This document shows positions 1 to 12,100 of a DNA stretch of 64,000 nucleotides, one piece after another. The stretch covers positions 15,838,833 to 15,902,832 of the forward strand of contig NC_058045.1 of assembly GCF_020085105.1 (NCBI RefSeq), in the 5' to 3' direction. The notes under the pieces were generated by a model. It was not told the origin of the DNA, did no database searches, and saw only the letters and a program-made list of their open reading frames with translations. A program made the translations under genes and the position numbers. This DNA is from Siniperca chuatsi. Taxonomy: Eukaryota; Chordata; Actinopteri; Centrarchiformes; Sinipercidae. Positions within the stretch are counted from its first letter, which is position 1. Each line of letters opens with the position of its first letter.

Positions 1-796
1 AGAAACACCTGCTGAAAGCGACAGAAGGAGAGAGGAGACGTCGAGTTAGTGACATGCATTAATGGGATGAAAATGCATACATTTCATGATCTGATTTGTC
101 TCTGTTAAGAACTAAAGGGATCTGGCCTCACTGTTTGCTCTATGTATGTTCTAGTTCTGTCGTGAACTGACAAAGTCTCTTGGATGATGTCTGGATAAAT
201 GTCTTCAAAGCTAAACAGCAAGTTTAGTGGTTTTAAGAAAGTCGTTGGCCTGGATGAATGAGAATTTTCAGGCGTGATATGCCTGCTACCATTTTTTCAA
301 CATGCTTGAAATAGCCCAGAGGCACAGGTCTATTCTTTTGTGGGACTCACTGTATATCTGGGTTTAATAATTGACCTGTCATTATCACTTGAGGTAAAAA
401 ATGTATTTCTTAAAACACACTGAAATATTCAGTTAAAAACACTGTCTGCTAAGCAGAACACAACTAACACAAATAGATTAGAAATGCATCGATACAAAGT
501 GTATTCCACCTCAGAGCATGTGAATGTTTGAGGCAGCAACAAAACTGGATGATCATAAGAAAGTTGTGCTTGTATGTTTACAGAGCATACATACTTTTTA
601 AGGTACACCTTAAATCTGGAGCATGCTCTAAAGTAAATGGACTTGGTCTGTGTAACTCAAAAGAAAATTAAGGCTTTCTGTACAGGTAAAACATTGGAAT
701 CATCCAGTAATAAGACAGCAGATTAGTAACATCCCATTTTTCACATGCATACACTCAGTTGCCAGTTTATTAGGTACACCTAGCTAAAACTAATGT

Positions 797-1070
797 AGTC
801 TAATACAACAATCCTGCAAGCAAATCCTAATAAATCCTATGAAGATGTTGTTGAAACTGTTTTAGAGAGGTTTCCGGTGTTTCTATTATTTTGTCCTTCC
901 CATTTATATCAATGAGGGTAGGCCTCTCTGTAAAATGCAATACACTTCAGCAGCACCACAAACTGCAGCCTCCAAGTTGAATCAACACCTCTCTAAAACA
1001 GTTTCAACAAAAACCCAGCATGATAACTTTCATGAAGGTGGGATTTATTGCAGGACTGCTGTATTAGACT
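797..1070. repeat. Foldback (long inverted repeat) element
   Basis: Two nested inverted repeats are visible. Bases 797-819 (AGTCTAATACAACAATCCTG and onward) pair with 1048-1070 with two mismatches. Bases 851-871 pair perfectly with 987-1007 (ACCTCTCTAAAACAGTTTCA). The arms flank a loop of about 115 bases. The sequence just outside the left arm (about 760-780) matches a repeat motif I recall from fish genomes. It is probably a nonautonomous DNA transposon; no coding capacity is seen. Confidence 0.7.
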
Positions 1071-1100
1071 GTAGGCCACTTTAACCATTTTAATAGAGTT

Positions 1101-1350
1101 TTCTTTACAGAGGACATTTTAACACATGTTGCAGTTGGAAAAGCACAGGTGTAGATAATAAAATGAATGATTGCTGAATTCCATTTAGCTGCTTCGGCTT
1201 CATGGTGTTTCATGGTCCTGGTGTCATTGTGTCACACTGCCATGGCTTACTGGGTCACATGAACAGAACAGAGCCATCGTTATTGTTATTAGTAACACCT
1301 GTGGTTTTCCTTTTCCTATTACGACAAGTCAAAATGTCTTCCATGAAAAA
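1101..1350. mobile_element. MITE-like element, family A, diverged copy
   Basis: Terminal inverted repeats TTCTTTACAGAGGACATTTT (left, from 1101) and GTCAAAATGTCTTCCATGAA (right, 1328-1350) are diverged copies of the ends seen at 6123-6350. The interior shares phrases with that copy, such as GGAATT/GAATTCCATTTAGCTGCTTC-type sequence and an AACACCTG motif. No open frame. Nonautonomous DNA transposon by structure; the superfamily is not assigned. Confidence 0.6.
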
Positions 1351-1439
1351 GGCCATTTGAATAACACTGGAGTTAGAAAGCGGAAACACGGTGCCACGTG
1401 ACTCCTGCTGTGTTTCCCGCCTGTATTCATAATGACTTA

Positions 1440-1737
1440 TTTAGTACCCGGAAAGAGACGCAGAGTGACAGCTCTCGCCACTAAAACTTACTGTTTAGGC
1501 TTCATGTAGATGAGAAGTGTCCGTACTTCAGAGGAAGAAGACACCTTTATTACACCTGAACCAGAAGTTGAGCTGACTGCGGCGGCTGGTGGATTACAAG
1601 CTCAGATTTTAGTGTTAAAGAAGCTTTGCGAGTTTTCCTTTTGGATGTGAAACGTCCCGAGTGGCCCTACAGAGTCTGCTGTCTGTCGTCGCCGTCTGCT
1701 CAGCTTTCAAACAGTCCGCCGTCTGGGAAGAAGGCAG
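1440..1737 (+). other. Possible 5' noncoding exon of the sirtuin gene
   Basis: This stretch is richer in G+C and CpG than its surroundings. It ends at AAGGCAG followed by GTAGCT, an acceptable splice donor at 1738. The sirtuin's first coding exon at 9178 needs an upstream exon, since it begins at a splice acceptor only 8 bases before the ATG. The segment contains a short open frame (1510-1650, about 46 aa) that ends in a stop and does not reach the donor, so it would behave as untranslated leader or upstream ORF. No other evidence links it to the gene; an exon elsewhere in 1-9 kb is equally possible. Confidence 0.25.
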
Positions 1738-2440
1738 GTAGCTCGTGACAATGATGTTAATGAAAGCCCCCTTATAGCGTTAATGGCATCATTAGTATTA
1801 CCAGAGGCGGTCTGAGCATGTGGACTTCCATCTTTTTAATGACCATGTCGATGAGTTCCTGCAGAGTGGTGCTACATTAGCCCACATACATTTTCAAAGG
1901 AAGTTTCCAAGATCCTGGTATTTATTATTTCACTCAATATTAGGAACCACATTAGTGCTGTTAACAGCAGCTGGGAATGTAATTAGATCCCGTGTTTTTC
2001 TAGTGATATTAAATCCTAAATGTTCAGACTCTCCTCAAGCAGTTAGCTATCACTTTTCTGTTTACCTCTCATGACACTGCTCAGTCTGAAGAAAGAAGGC
2101 TCATGCAAAGCTGGTATGTAGGCTGTCCCATTTAGTTTAAAGTCCCCCTCCAAAATGTGTTTTGCGTGTTGTTACTCAAGGGTGGAAGAAGTACTCAGAT
2201 CTCGTAGCAATGCCACAGTGAAGAAATACTGTTACAAGTAAAAAAAGTAAAAGTACCCATTATGCAGACTGTCCCATTTCAGATTAATGTATATTATTGG
2301 ATGATAATTATCTTCATGCTTTATTGGTTAACTCACTTTAATGTTGCAGCTGGTAAGGGTGGAGCAAATTGTTTTACTATATATTCTGCCAGGTAGCTTG
2401 TGAATTTCACCAAGGGATCAATAAGGTCTTATCTTCACCT

Positions 2441-2467
2441 GTAGTAGTAGTAGTAGTAGTAGTAGTA

Positions 2468-2501
<34 letters not shown>

Positions 2502-2502
2502 A
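2441..2502. repeat. (GTA)n-(ATA)n trinucleotide microsatellite
   Basis: About eight GTA units pass directly into about twelve ATA units. It lies at the left boundary of the LINE tail that follows. Confidence 0.9.
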
Positions 2503-2539
2503 TCATCAATTATTTGTTGATTATTTTTTGTATTACAGA

Positions 2540-2840
2540 GGGACAGCTCATGTTAGATGTTTTGGAGATAAAGTCAGAGAGGCCAGATTGAGGTGGTTTG
2601 GACATGTTCAGAGGAGAGACTGTGAATATATTGGTAGAAGGATGCTGAGGTTGGAGCTGCCAGGCAGGAGGTCTAGAGGAAGACCAAAGAGGAGATTTAT
2701 GGATGTAGTGAGAGAGGACATGAAGTTAATTGGTGTGAGTGAAGAGGATGCAGAGGACAGGGTTAGATGGAGGCACATGATTCGCTGTGGCGACCCCTGA
2801 AAGAGAACAGCCGAAAGGAAAAGAAGAAGAATTTGAATCT
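2540..2840 (+). pseudogene. C-terminal tail of a non-LTR retrotransposon ORF
   Basis: An open frame (2369-2800) encodes a C-terminal segment with RWFGHVQRRD and RRSRGRPKRRFMDVV. These are characteristic of the end of non-LTR retrotransposon polyproteins that are abundant in fish. It stops at 2800 in GGCGACCCC-TGA and is followed by a short GAAAGGAAAAGAAGAAGA tail. Nothing of the reverse transcriptase core is present, so this is a severely 5'-truncated dead copy. The N-terminal half of the open frame is translated microsatellite. Confidence 0.7.
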
Positions 2841-4317
2841 GCAAAGTAACTATTAACTAAAGTTATCAAATAAATGTAGAGACGTACAAAGTAAAATATT
2901 TGCCTTTTGAATTGTAGTGGAGTAAAAGTATAAAGTAGCAGAAAATGAAAATACTCAAGTAAAGTACAAATATCTCAAAATTGTACTTAAGTACACCACT
3001 GTTGTTACTTCAGTTGGATGTTTGAGCTTTACTGTGCAGAGTTTGACACTCACCTTTTATTTAAGAGGCGACAACTAGTTTGGAAGCCAATCGTGGTTCA
3101 ATATGCAACTTACACTTAAGTGTGATGTGGAAACTTGAAACCTCCAGGTCATATACACTGAGAATGGAGACATCTTGTCTCCAGTAGTTAATCTTTTGAA
3201 ATAAAAAGTATTTGCAGTTTCATAGATTCTGTTTTTTTGTTTTTTGTTTTTTTAATGAGATAGAAGAATTAATTGGAAGAATAATTAGAAGAAATATTCT
3301 TAACAAGGTAATCAAACTTGTTGTTGAAAAAACAACCATATCAGACACCAGTTATTATTCCATGAAGATATTTTATGTCTTAAAATGTGTCTGGAGGGAA
3401 TCTGTAATATAACTGGATCCAGTAATGATTGTACTCAGTGCATGTCCCACATACCTCTGCACATATAGTAGTTGTGTGGTCTTTTTAAATTGATCGCTTA
3501 ATCTCTTATAAAAATGTTCAAAACCACTGTATAAAATGTTAAAAACAATTATGTCCACCACGAGATTTCTTACTCAGTCTAATATGCATCTAAAACAACA
3601 AAATGTTATTCATTTTAGAATTCTATACAAAAGAGAAACAGAAACATTTTACTCAGTTATCAATATAATAAATAACTTTCTGCTCATCAATGAATCAAAT
3701 CACTTTCAGCAACAGGAGACATCGTGTTACTGAAACCATCCCCATTTGGAGCTTGTGCGTTATGTTTTCTTGTGACCAATGGCTGCATATTGACTGTGTT
3801 TGCTGATTAAACAGGGTTATAGTTTGTTACTTGCTCTAAACAGCTAATCAGGTTTGGTGAATATTAAAATGTTTGGCTTTTTGTGAAGCTGTAAACTAAT
3901 TTATAACAGATACAGTAATAAATGGAGCCATCCTATGTCATTTAGTTACAGTTAGCAGTATGTGGCACAGATTCGTTTTCATGCGTAATGCGATTTAGGT
4001 TCCAGCAGGTGTCAGTGTAGCCTCACTGTTAGTAACTCCTCTGCAAGACCTGAGGATGGATGCAAGGACGGTGTCAACATGTATTTTTGTGAATTCATTC
4101 AGCAGTTGTGTAGCAGTGGACAAGCTCTGCACATCCAAAAATGCTTCTTGTTTTCTTATAAAAAAAATTTAAAAAAAGTTACACACACTGTTTGATGCAA
4201 TGTGTCTTCAACAATACGCTTTGCTAAAGGGTAGGGGAATGGCGCTTTTTATCTTAAAAAAAAGGTCAAAAGTATTGAGTTTTCTAAAGGCCTCTTCTGT
4301 AACCAAAACTCACCCTT

Positions 4318-4582
4318 TGATTAGTCGATTAATTAGGCTAAGTAGTGGATTGGCAGCTAAAAAACAACTATTAAAAACTATTTTGAAAATCAGTCATTTA
4401 TCGAGCAAAAAATGAAAACATTCACTGGTTCCAGCTTCTCAAATGTGACTTTCTGTTTTTATACCATTAAAATATATATCAATAAATATCATTGGGTTTA
4501 AAACTGTTTTACAAAACAAGCAGCATTTGACTTTTTTTGGGACTAAGCGGTTATTCAACTAAAAAGTGGATTGTTGCAGCCC
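4318..4582 (+). repeat. Dispersed repeat family B (ATTAATCG-type), copy 1
   Basis: It begins GATTAGTCGATTAATTAGG and contains ACTGGTTCCAGCTTCTCAAA and a GTTTTGGACTG/ACAAAACAAGCA-like block. It ends in a GTTGCAGCC-type terminus. The same order of blocks is found in seven other places in this window on both strands. It fits a teleost nonautonomous DNA transposon; no coding capacity. Confidence 0.65.
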
Positions 4583-5704
4583 CGGACGACTTTAATTAAC
4601 GGGACAGCCTTTTGTTTTGTTGCGTGTCACTACGTGTAGTAGTATGAGTAGTGCCTTAACATCTCGAGTGATTTGTGAGAGTGGACTCTGTGCTTTCAGT
4701 TGTTTATTTTCAGATCCGTTCTCCCAAAGAATCCACGTGGTTGTACAAATAACATCACATCCCATTATTGGTAGATTGGTGTTTAATTTAGGGCTGGTAC
4801 TGTCCTCAGAGGAGTAACAGGACGAGAGTCATTAGTTAGCTATCGACCCACTGGGCGAAATTAGCTCCCCACCACCCCACCACCCCTTCCCGTCTGCGAG
4901 AGCAAACAATATACTAACACAAATTAGGACTCGCTGCTTTGTGTCAATTGAGAGTCCAACAAAGATGCTACACAGAGTGATATGTCATTAGTGAGCAGGT
5001 GGGAAAGGAGAGCTGAGAGCTGTTGCCTCTCCAACTAAGTAATGAAGAGGTTCCCATGGCGACCAGGCTACCATCCCTGTGTCGGGGGGGAGCAGAGATC
5101 AAAGTCAGCTGTCTTCAATTCTGCTGTAAGTGGAGGGTTAAATGCTGGGGTTGCAGGGGAAAAGCCCCTCATTAAACTTAACCAAATCCCCTTTAAGACA
5201 CAGCTGACATGTTACTCCAGAGGCACCAGGTACATGTTTTTAACACTCAACTCTCTAGAAAGAAAGCAAGACTGTCTGCAGGTTCAGGCTGCTGCTGTTG
5301 ACATTGAACAAGGATCTGATTTTTGGATGTATCAGCTCTTTACTTAATGACTCTTATTTAGTATTTATTTAGTGTTTTGTGAAGAGTTTTTAGGTTTATA
5401 GCACAATTTAACTAAATATAAACACACCTTTTTAAAATATTGCTTTTGGTATTCACAGAAAAGAAGTATTTTTTTTTTGTACTGCATGTATTAACATAAC
5501 ATAATGAAGGATGTAACCTGGATTAACTGGATCGCTGTACAGCTTTTAGGAATTTAGAGACATTTTAAGGGAAAGATGAATTTATCTGAATTGCCTTGCC
5601 AGTTTATTTTAATTCCTAATAAGCAACCCTGTTGATCTGCTGTTGAAATCATGATTGTCATTTGTATTGTAGTTCATATTTTAACAAGAAAAGAAAAATT
5701 AGAT

Positions 5705-5932
5705 TAGTTAAGCGACAGAAAATTAATCAACAACAATTTTGATAGTTGATTAATTCAGGTTTTGGACTGTGGGTGGAGGACAAAACAATTCAGTTAAAGA
5801 TGTCACCTTGGTCGGGAAATTGTAATGGGCATTTTTCACTGTTTTCTGACATTTTACAGACTAAACGTTAAATTGAAAAAATTATTGATAGTTTAATTTA
5901 TAAGGTATAATAATTGTAAGTTGTAGCCTTAA
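5705..5932 (+). repeat. Dispersed repeat family B, copy 2
   Basis: It contains AATTAATCAACAACAATTTT, TTTTGGACTGTGGGTGGAGG, GATGTCACCTTGG, GGGCATTTTTCACTGTTTTC and a terminal GTTGTAGCCT. These are the blocks of family B in the same order, with the middle part shortened. Confidence 0.65.
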
Positions 5933-6122
5933 TTTAAAAGAAATTTCAAGTTATTTCTAGTCAAGCATGCAAAGCAACCTAAAAAAGTTTACAAACAGGC
6001 CATAGATGAAATCAAACTCTGTGTTGTCGTGACCTTAAAGCTTTTACAAGGTGTTTTCACTTGTGTTGCATGTTTAGACTTCTTCTCAGAACTGTGCGAG
6101 TACAAACTGTGCTTAATAGGCC

Positions 6123-6350
6123 TTTTTCACAGCAGACATTTTGACTTGTTATGGTAGGAAGAACACATGTGTTACTAATAACATTAATGACAGCTTCGTT
6201 TATAATTAAACATATACATACCTATTAAAAAAATACAATACCAGGACCCTGAAACTGAAGCAGCTAAATGGAATTCAGCCAGCATTTATTTCATTAATTA
6301 CACCTGAGCTTTTCCTAATGTGACATGTCAAAATGTCTGCTGTGGAAAAA
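6123..6350. mobile_element. MITE-like element, family A, best-preserved copy
   Basis: Terminal inverted repeats of about 23 bases are visible: TTTTCACAGCAGACATTTTG at the left and CAAAATGTCTGCTGTGGAAA at the right, with one mismatch. The element is about 228 bp, with AT-rich interior and no open frame. Related ends occur at 1101-1350 and near 24867-24893. Confidence 0.75.
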
Positions 6351-9185
6351 TCTTGTTGTTGTACTGTTTATCTGTATTATGGCTTTTAGTAGTTAAACTT
6401 TATAAACCATATTTTCAATCCAGGAAGCTTTAGCCAGATACAATACACCTGTGTGAGCTGGCAAGTTGTGTTGAATCATATTAAATTGAAACATACCTGA
6501 GCCGCTACTGAGCCATCATTATTACATTGAATTTTTTTAATTCAAACAAACAAACAAAAAAAACATATCCTCTCATGATGGTTTTAAAAAAATACCTCTA
6601 TTGTGAAAACACAGATCCAACTGCGTCCACATGCTGACAGACCCTCATTTTAGACATCAGGTTGAAGAATAAGCAGAGACCCGTATATTGTTGAAAGGTA
6701 TTATCTGTATGGAAGTAGTTGTTTTCAAAGTAGAAATTATATTTATAGCATTTATTTTTCTCCCATTTTTAAAAAAAAGAATTCTGTGCTTTTTTTTTTT
6801 TCTACCTCACATTGTTGTAGCATTTCAGACAGGAAATTCTTCTGTTTCGTCAATAAGCAGTAAATGTCAAGGAGATACCGCTGTTGCTTTTTTGTTGTTT
6901 TGACACAAATGTTTTTTTCCTGCTGCTCTTTGCTGGTTGTTTGGCTTTTGGTCCTAGCCTGAAAGGATTATCCATTAGCCTGACTTTTTGGGGGGCAATG
7001 GTGAGCACCGAGGTGTGCCCAGCGTTGTAGGACTGTCCTAATTAGATAACTGTAACCCTCATATGAGCAGCTACACTCCTGGTGGTCCGGTACTAGGACA
7101 CATAGGGACAGACCAGGCTCAGCTATTCGACTGTGGAGAGCTACAAGAATATGCAGTGTGAAAGGCCAAACAAGGGGGGTCTCTCAAATCCTTTTTTAAG
7201 CCTTTTGTTATTTATACAGGGATTTATTTGTCATTAAAGAATAATAACAGCATTTGTGGCACAATTAGGCTTTTATCAGGTAAAAAAGTGGACATTTAAA
7301 ACACTGAAAGGCAGTTTGATCTCATAAAAAATAACTTCTGTGCACCTGTGCATAGGGCTTTTTTTCATGTTTTGATGTAAACTTAAAAAAAAATTCAGCT
7401 TGTTTCAGGTTGTTGTTTCAGGCAAGTGTCAACATTGCCCTTTGTTGACTGGCTGTAACCTGTTTGCCTAAAAACCTGCTGGTGCCTCCGCCTCACCACA
7501 GTTTTCTCTAGCCACGCTGCCTATTGGGTTTTCTCTTGACGAGCTCCCATGTTCAAGTTTCTCCTCTCTTTGCACATTTTTCCCATGAGCCAAGTTTAAT
7601 TTAGTAAATCTCTAATGTCCAAGGAGGAATACACCTGATGTGTGTGTGCTTTATTTGTTGTTCTGGGTCATGTTACTTCATTACTCTCTACTGTTTATTG
7701 ATTTCAGGTTAACCAGTCTGTGTGCATGACTTTTTCTGCAAGTCTAACTTTTCCAGATAGAGGGGTCTGATCATGTTGACGTATTGGTTCTGCTGCTACA
7801 CCGCACCATCTGTGTGAGACCTTAATAACTGGGCTGGTGATTTATTGCCTGTACTCAGCAGTGTCTTTTTGAGAGGAGCCCAGACAAAAGCCAAGACCCT
7901 CACCCTCCCGCTGTTTTTAATAGTTCTTTAGGATGTGCAGGGGAAAAAAACCCAGTAGTAATGTGGGGGTTTCAGCCTTTAAGGAGGTGAAGTGAAAGAA
8001 GATGATTGCCCAAAATGAAAGTAGCTCAGAGAATGTGAGATTTTTTAAGATGGTTCAAAGGGTTGTCTACAAATTGAGCCAAAATGTACATCAGTTTTAT
8101 GCTTGGTAATAAGAAATTGTCTTTAAAAGTTAGTGTAGCAATTAAAGCAAAGCTTTGAGACTGCATCATCCCGTCACTTCAATTCCGAAGGCTGCTATTT
8201 TGGCCACGTTGCTACTTGGTAAGCCTTCAGTGACCCCTGTCCTCCTCTCCCATCCCCTCCGGAGGGCGATGAGGTGCTGCTGGAGAAAAGCCTGTCTTAT
8301 CTCCCTGCTGCCCTCTGAAGCAGTCATGTTTTATGTGTTGTAGCTCTTTTGTTTCCTTGTTCACGGCCTCTCCCTGATCACTCACACTCATTCCTCATGG
8401 AAGTTGTTTGAAGGTCTAGAATAGCTTTGGAAAAGAAGCCCCCTTCCTCCTCCTCTCTCTCCTCTTCTTCTTCCACTCCTCTGTTCCCTCTTTATTGAAT
8501 CCTGCCTCCGTATCATTTATCTCTGCACCCCCCCCCTCCCCTTTTTCCTCAGTTTAAGGGGGCCATTAGGGGGCATCTTCTTTTCTCTCCCAGCTGGGTT
8601 TGTTGACACACAGTCAATCTACGGTTCCCTTTCACCTCTGCCACCCCTCTTTTAACTCTCACCCCACACACACACACACACTCTCAGCTCGACCCTCCGC
8701 TTTCCCTGAACAGTAAAGCTGCCACAGCTGTGGACTGTATTAGCATAGCTGCTGAAGAGCGGAGGGGGGTTGCTAAATATATTGGAGCCATTACCTTTTG
8801 TTCAACAGTTGACGTTTTTAAAACATTTCAGCTTCTCTCTGTGCAAAGGGAGTGAAGAGAAAAGGATGCCACGGTGATTTCAGTGTAACAGCTTTTTAAA
8901 TATGGGAAATAGAAAACAAATCACTGAAAACAAGTCAATATCTAATTAGTGCAGTCAGGAAAAAAGAAATTAAAAGAAAATGTCCTAGAAAATAAACAAG
9001 CAATCAAGCCCATATTTACCATGTCAATTAAAAATAAAACATTGTTTTCATGTCTGACATTCAAATTTCATTTGGAGCTGATAGCACAGAGCAAAGGAAA
9101 CTTGCATTACAGCTCATAAACAGTGATTGATGTTTCATTTAGGCTGAATGATTTATTTTTTTTATTGCTGTCAGCAGGTGCAGGA

Positions 9186-12100
9186 ATGAACAGGTCCAGG
9201 TCCAGCTGGGATAAAAAAGCCCCCCAGCCTCCAGTCACCAGGATAACCCGCAGCTCCAGCTCCCAGGCTAGGCACAACGACCCGGCAGAGAGCCAGGACT
9301 CTGGGCCGGGACCGTATGGAAAACAACGAAAAAAGCAAACGGACTCTGCTTTGGCCCAGGACCTCAGCCAGATGAGTGTGAGCGGACAGGACGGTTTACC
9401 TTTAAGGTGAGAACACATTACAGTAACTTTAAAGTTACTTTATTTATTTTTAATGAATAAATGATAAGGAAAAGGAAATATTACAACTCTCATTACAGCT
9501 CCCAGCAGTCATAGAACATAAATAAGAGCAGGAAGCTCAGATCAGTGATTAACAAACAGAAAACATGTATATCAGTAAGTACAAAACAAAAGGTACAAAT
9601 CCCCAGTTCGGAGTGGAAGCCATATCTGGTCAAATATATATTAAGTGGTATAACTTTGTGCCAGCTCGCTAGACATGGTTTCTTGTCTGTGATCCAATTT
9701 AAAACAATACTAAGAGTCTACAGCTATGCTTGTGGCTCTGTGAAGCTGTACTTAGGCACAGCTGTGCTTTCAGCTAAATGCTAACATGCTAATGTTTACC
9801 AGGTATAAAGTTTACCATGTTCACTAGCTTAGTTTAGCGTATTAGCATGCTAACACTTGCCTATTAGCACTAAACACAGAGCACAGCTGAAGCTGATGGG
9901 AATGTCATTATTTTTGCAGGTGTTTGGTCATAAAGTGTTGGATGAATTTAAATGTTGACCTGATGGTGGTGCTAGAGGAAAAGTCAGGGAGCCACAATAA
10001 TCATTAGGATTCATCATCTGGGGAACATGTCTGTACAACATTTGCGCCAGTCTATCAAGTAGTTATTGAGTTATTTCACAGGAAAAGTGAAAACTAGAGG
10101 AAAAGGGGATCACCAAAGTCAGTGGGCTTCATCCTCTGGTGACATAAATGCCCATCCAATAAGATTATTAAGATATTTCAGTCTGGACCAAAGTGGTGGA
10201 CGAACTGACCAACACACCTAAAATACACAGGACAGAAAAAGTTTCTTTCTATCAATAACAATCAGCAAGTAATATTGTACCATTCTTTATATAATCCCTA
10301 ATTTGCAAGTATCTGTAAGAATCCTGTTTGGGGAGATTATGTCTCTTGGTTATACTTAACTATTTAATAAAAAAATAATTCTGTTGCAAGTAATCATGTC
10401 GGGGATCGTCCCATATGTGATCAGGATGTTTTCACGTGTCTTTTCTTGGCCTGCTCTCCAGTAAAGGAAAGATGTCCAAAGGCAGCAGTGACCCTGTGCA
10501 GGCTGGTCAGTCCTCTGGGTCCAGATCTGATCAGGGCAGTCCTTCTGCGTTTGCTGCCAAGTCATCATCCCGGGGCGGTCTGGCCTCTGTTTCTCGGCTG
10601 GTGAAGCTCGGCCGCTGTAAGAATGTGGTGGTGGTGGCCGGAGCGGGAATCAGCACAGCCAGCGGCATCCCAGATTTCAGGTTGGTGTCTGTGGATTTTG
10701 TTCTCTCTACACCCTCATCTTTCTCTTTACTATTTTGTATTAGTCTTTTATTTATTTATATTTATTATGTTTTGTTCAGTTCCACTCTAAACTTAAAGTG
10801 TAAACTTGTTTAGTGGGTATATAAACCGTCCAGGAACAGATTGGCTCTGGTTTCCTTGGGTCGAGTGTTTCAGAAGAGACATTAAACCCTTGAAAAATGT
10901 ATGAGCAAGAAACTTCCTGTAAGCTGCTCTTTAATGAAAGCACCATGTCAAAATGTCTGTACTTCCACATTTTCAGAACTCCAGGAACAGGTCTTTACGC
11001 CAACTTGGAGAAGTACAACATCCCTTACCCCGAAGCTATTTTCAACATTGACTACTTCTCAAACGACCCGCAGCCTTTCTTCTCCCTGGCCAAGGCTCTG
11101 TATCCCGGCAGCCACCGACCCAACTACATACACTACTTCATCCGCATGCTTCATCACAAAGGCCTGCTGCTCCGAATGTACACCCAGAACATTGATGGAC
11201 TGGAGAAACGTGAGATCTTTTTAAAGGGAACAGCTAGATCGAATAGATCTTTAAATTAAACTGTGGGCTAGCTGAAAGTGCATGAAGTTTTTAAAAACAT
11301 ACACAATAAAATGTAAATGTAAATTCAACTGCATACCCATCACCCAATAACTTACCTACAAGCAATGACAGACATTTTTAACATGTATGTAACCAAACAG
11401 AAATGACAAACTGTCATTGAAGACATTTACTTAAAAAAAAAAAAAAAAAAAAAAAAAACTTTATTCATTCATTCATCATGGACAACATACATTAATTACC
11501 ATCATAAATGTAATGTAAATGTGTGATTTTTCTTTTCTGCAGTCCCTGGGCAGGTTGATGTTATACATGATAAGAAACAAACAAGACATACAAAAGGCAG
11601 ATAAAACATCAGAACTCATGTATAGGAGGATACAGCATGAATGAAAAGAAACCCAATAAAATCTGTTATAGAACAGAAAACAACAGAAAAGACCAAACTT
11701 CACAAAGGAATAAAAATACAATAACATAGAAGGACTTTGTGATGCAGTTAGTTGAATAGTGACTCATACATGCTGAGACATCAGTTCTGCATATTTTAGC
11801 CAAAAATGCCTGTTTATTTTACACTACTTCTGACATGTTGTTCCAAAGCATACCAAAAGTTTGTAGATTAACCTCCTATTTTCCAGGTTCCATGAGTTTC
11901 CATTAATTTTGAAACACAGAAAATCAACCTACAGAGACCTGAAATGTTTTTTTTCCCAGAATGGATGTCCTTGTTTGCTCTTGATGTCCATCATAATATT
12001 TAATAACTTTCTTCACAGTGTGTGGCATCCCAGATGACAAACTTGTAGAGGCTCACGGTAGTTTTGCCACAGCTTCCTGTCACCTGTGCTACACTGCATA

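Larger units (their letters stand above)
2181..3000. mobile_element. Dispersed DNA element with AAGTACT-rich ends, containing a nested insertion
   Basis: The left part (from about 2181: GGTGGAAGAAGTACTCAGATC) and right part (to about 3000: GTACTTAAGTACACCACTG) carry the AAGTACTCAAGTAAAGTACA vocabulary of a fish repeat. The same vocabulary recurs in opposite orientation at 33.2-33.7 kb. The middle is occupied by a trinucleotide microsatellite and the 3' tail of a LINE, so an older element appears to have been interrupted by a younger retrotransposon insertion. Confidence 0.55.
1..9177. other. Upstream region of the sirtuin gene, no recognised coding gene
   Basis: No reading frame here resembles a known protein apart from the tail of a retrotransposon near 2.5-2.8 kb. 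The stretch holds several repeats listed separately: a foldback at 0.8-1.07 kb, TIR elements at 1.1 and 6.1 kb, a nested DNA element at 2.2-3.0 kb and two dispersed repeats at 4.3 and 5.7 kb. It should contain the promoter and 5' untranslated exon(s) of the sirtuin, because the first coding exon at 9.18 kb is preceded by a splice acceptor. The part from 6.4 to 9.1 kb is non-repetitive to the eye, with pyrimidine-rich patches around 8.4-8.7 kb, and I see no gene in it. Confidence 0.6.

Noticed and set aside
5042..5347. Open frame of 101 codons upstream of the sirtuin
   Set aside because: No recognisable domain and no fit to the sirtuin N-terminus; no donor at its end in frame.
9107..9418. Open frame of 103 codons on the minus strand
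   Set aside because: It is the antisense shadow of sirtuin exon 1, which has correct splice sites and phase on the plus strand.
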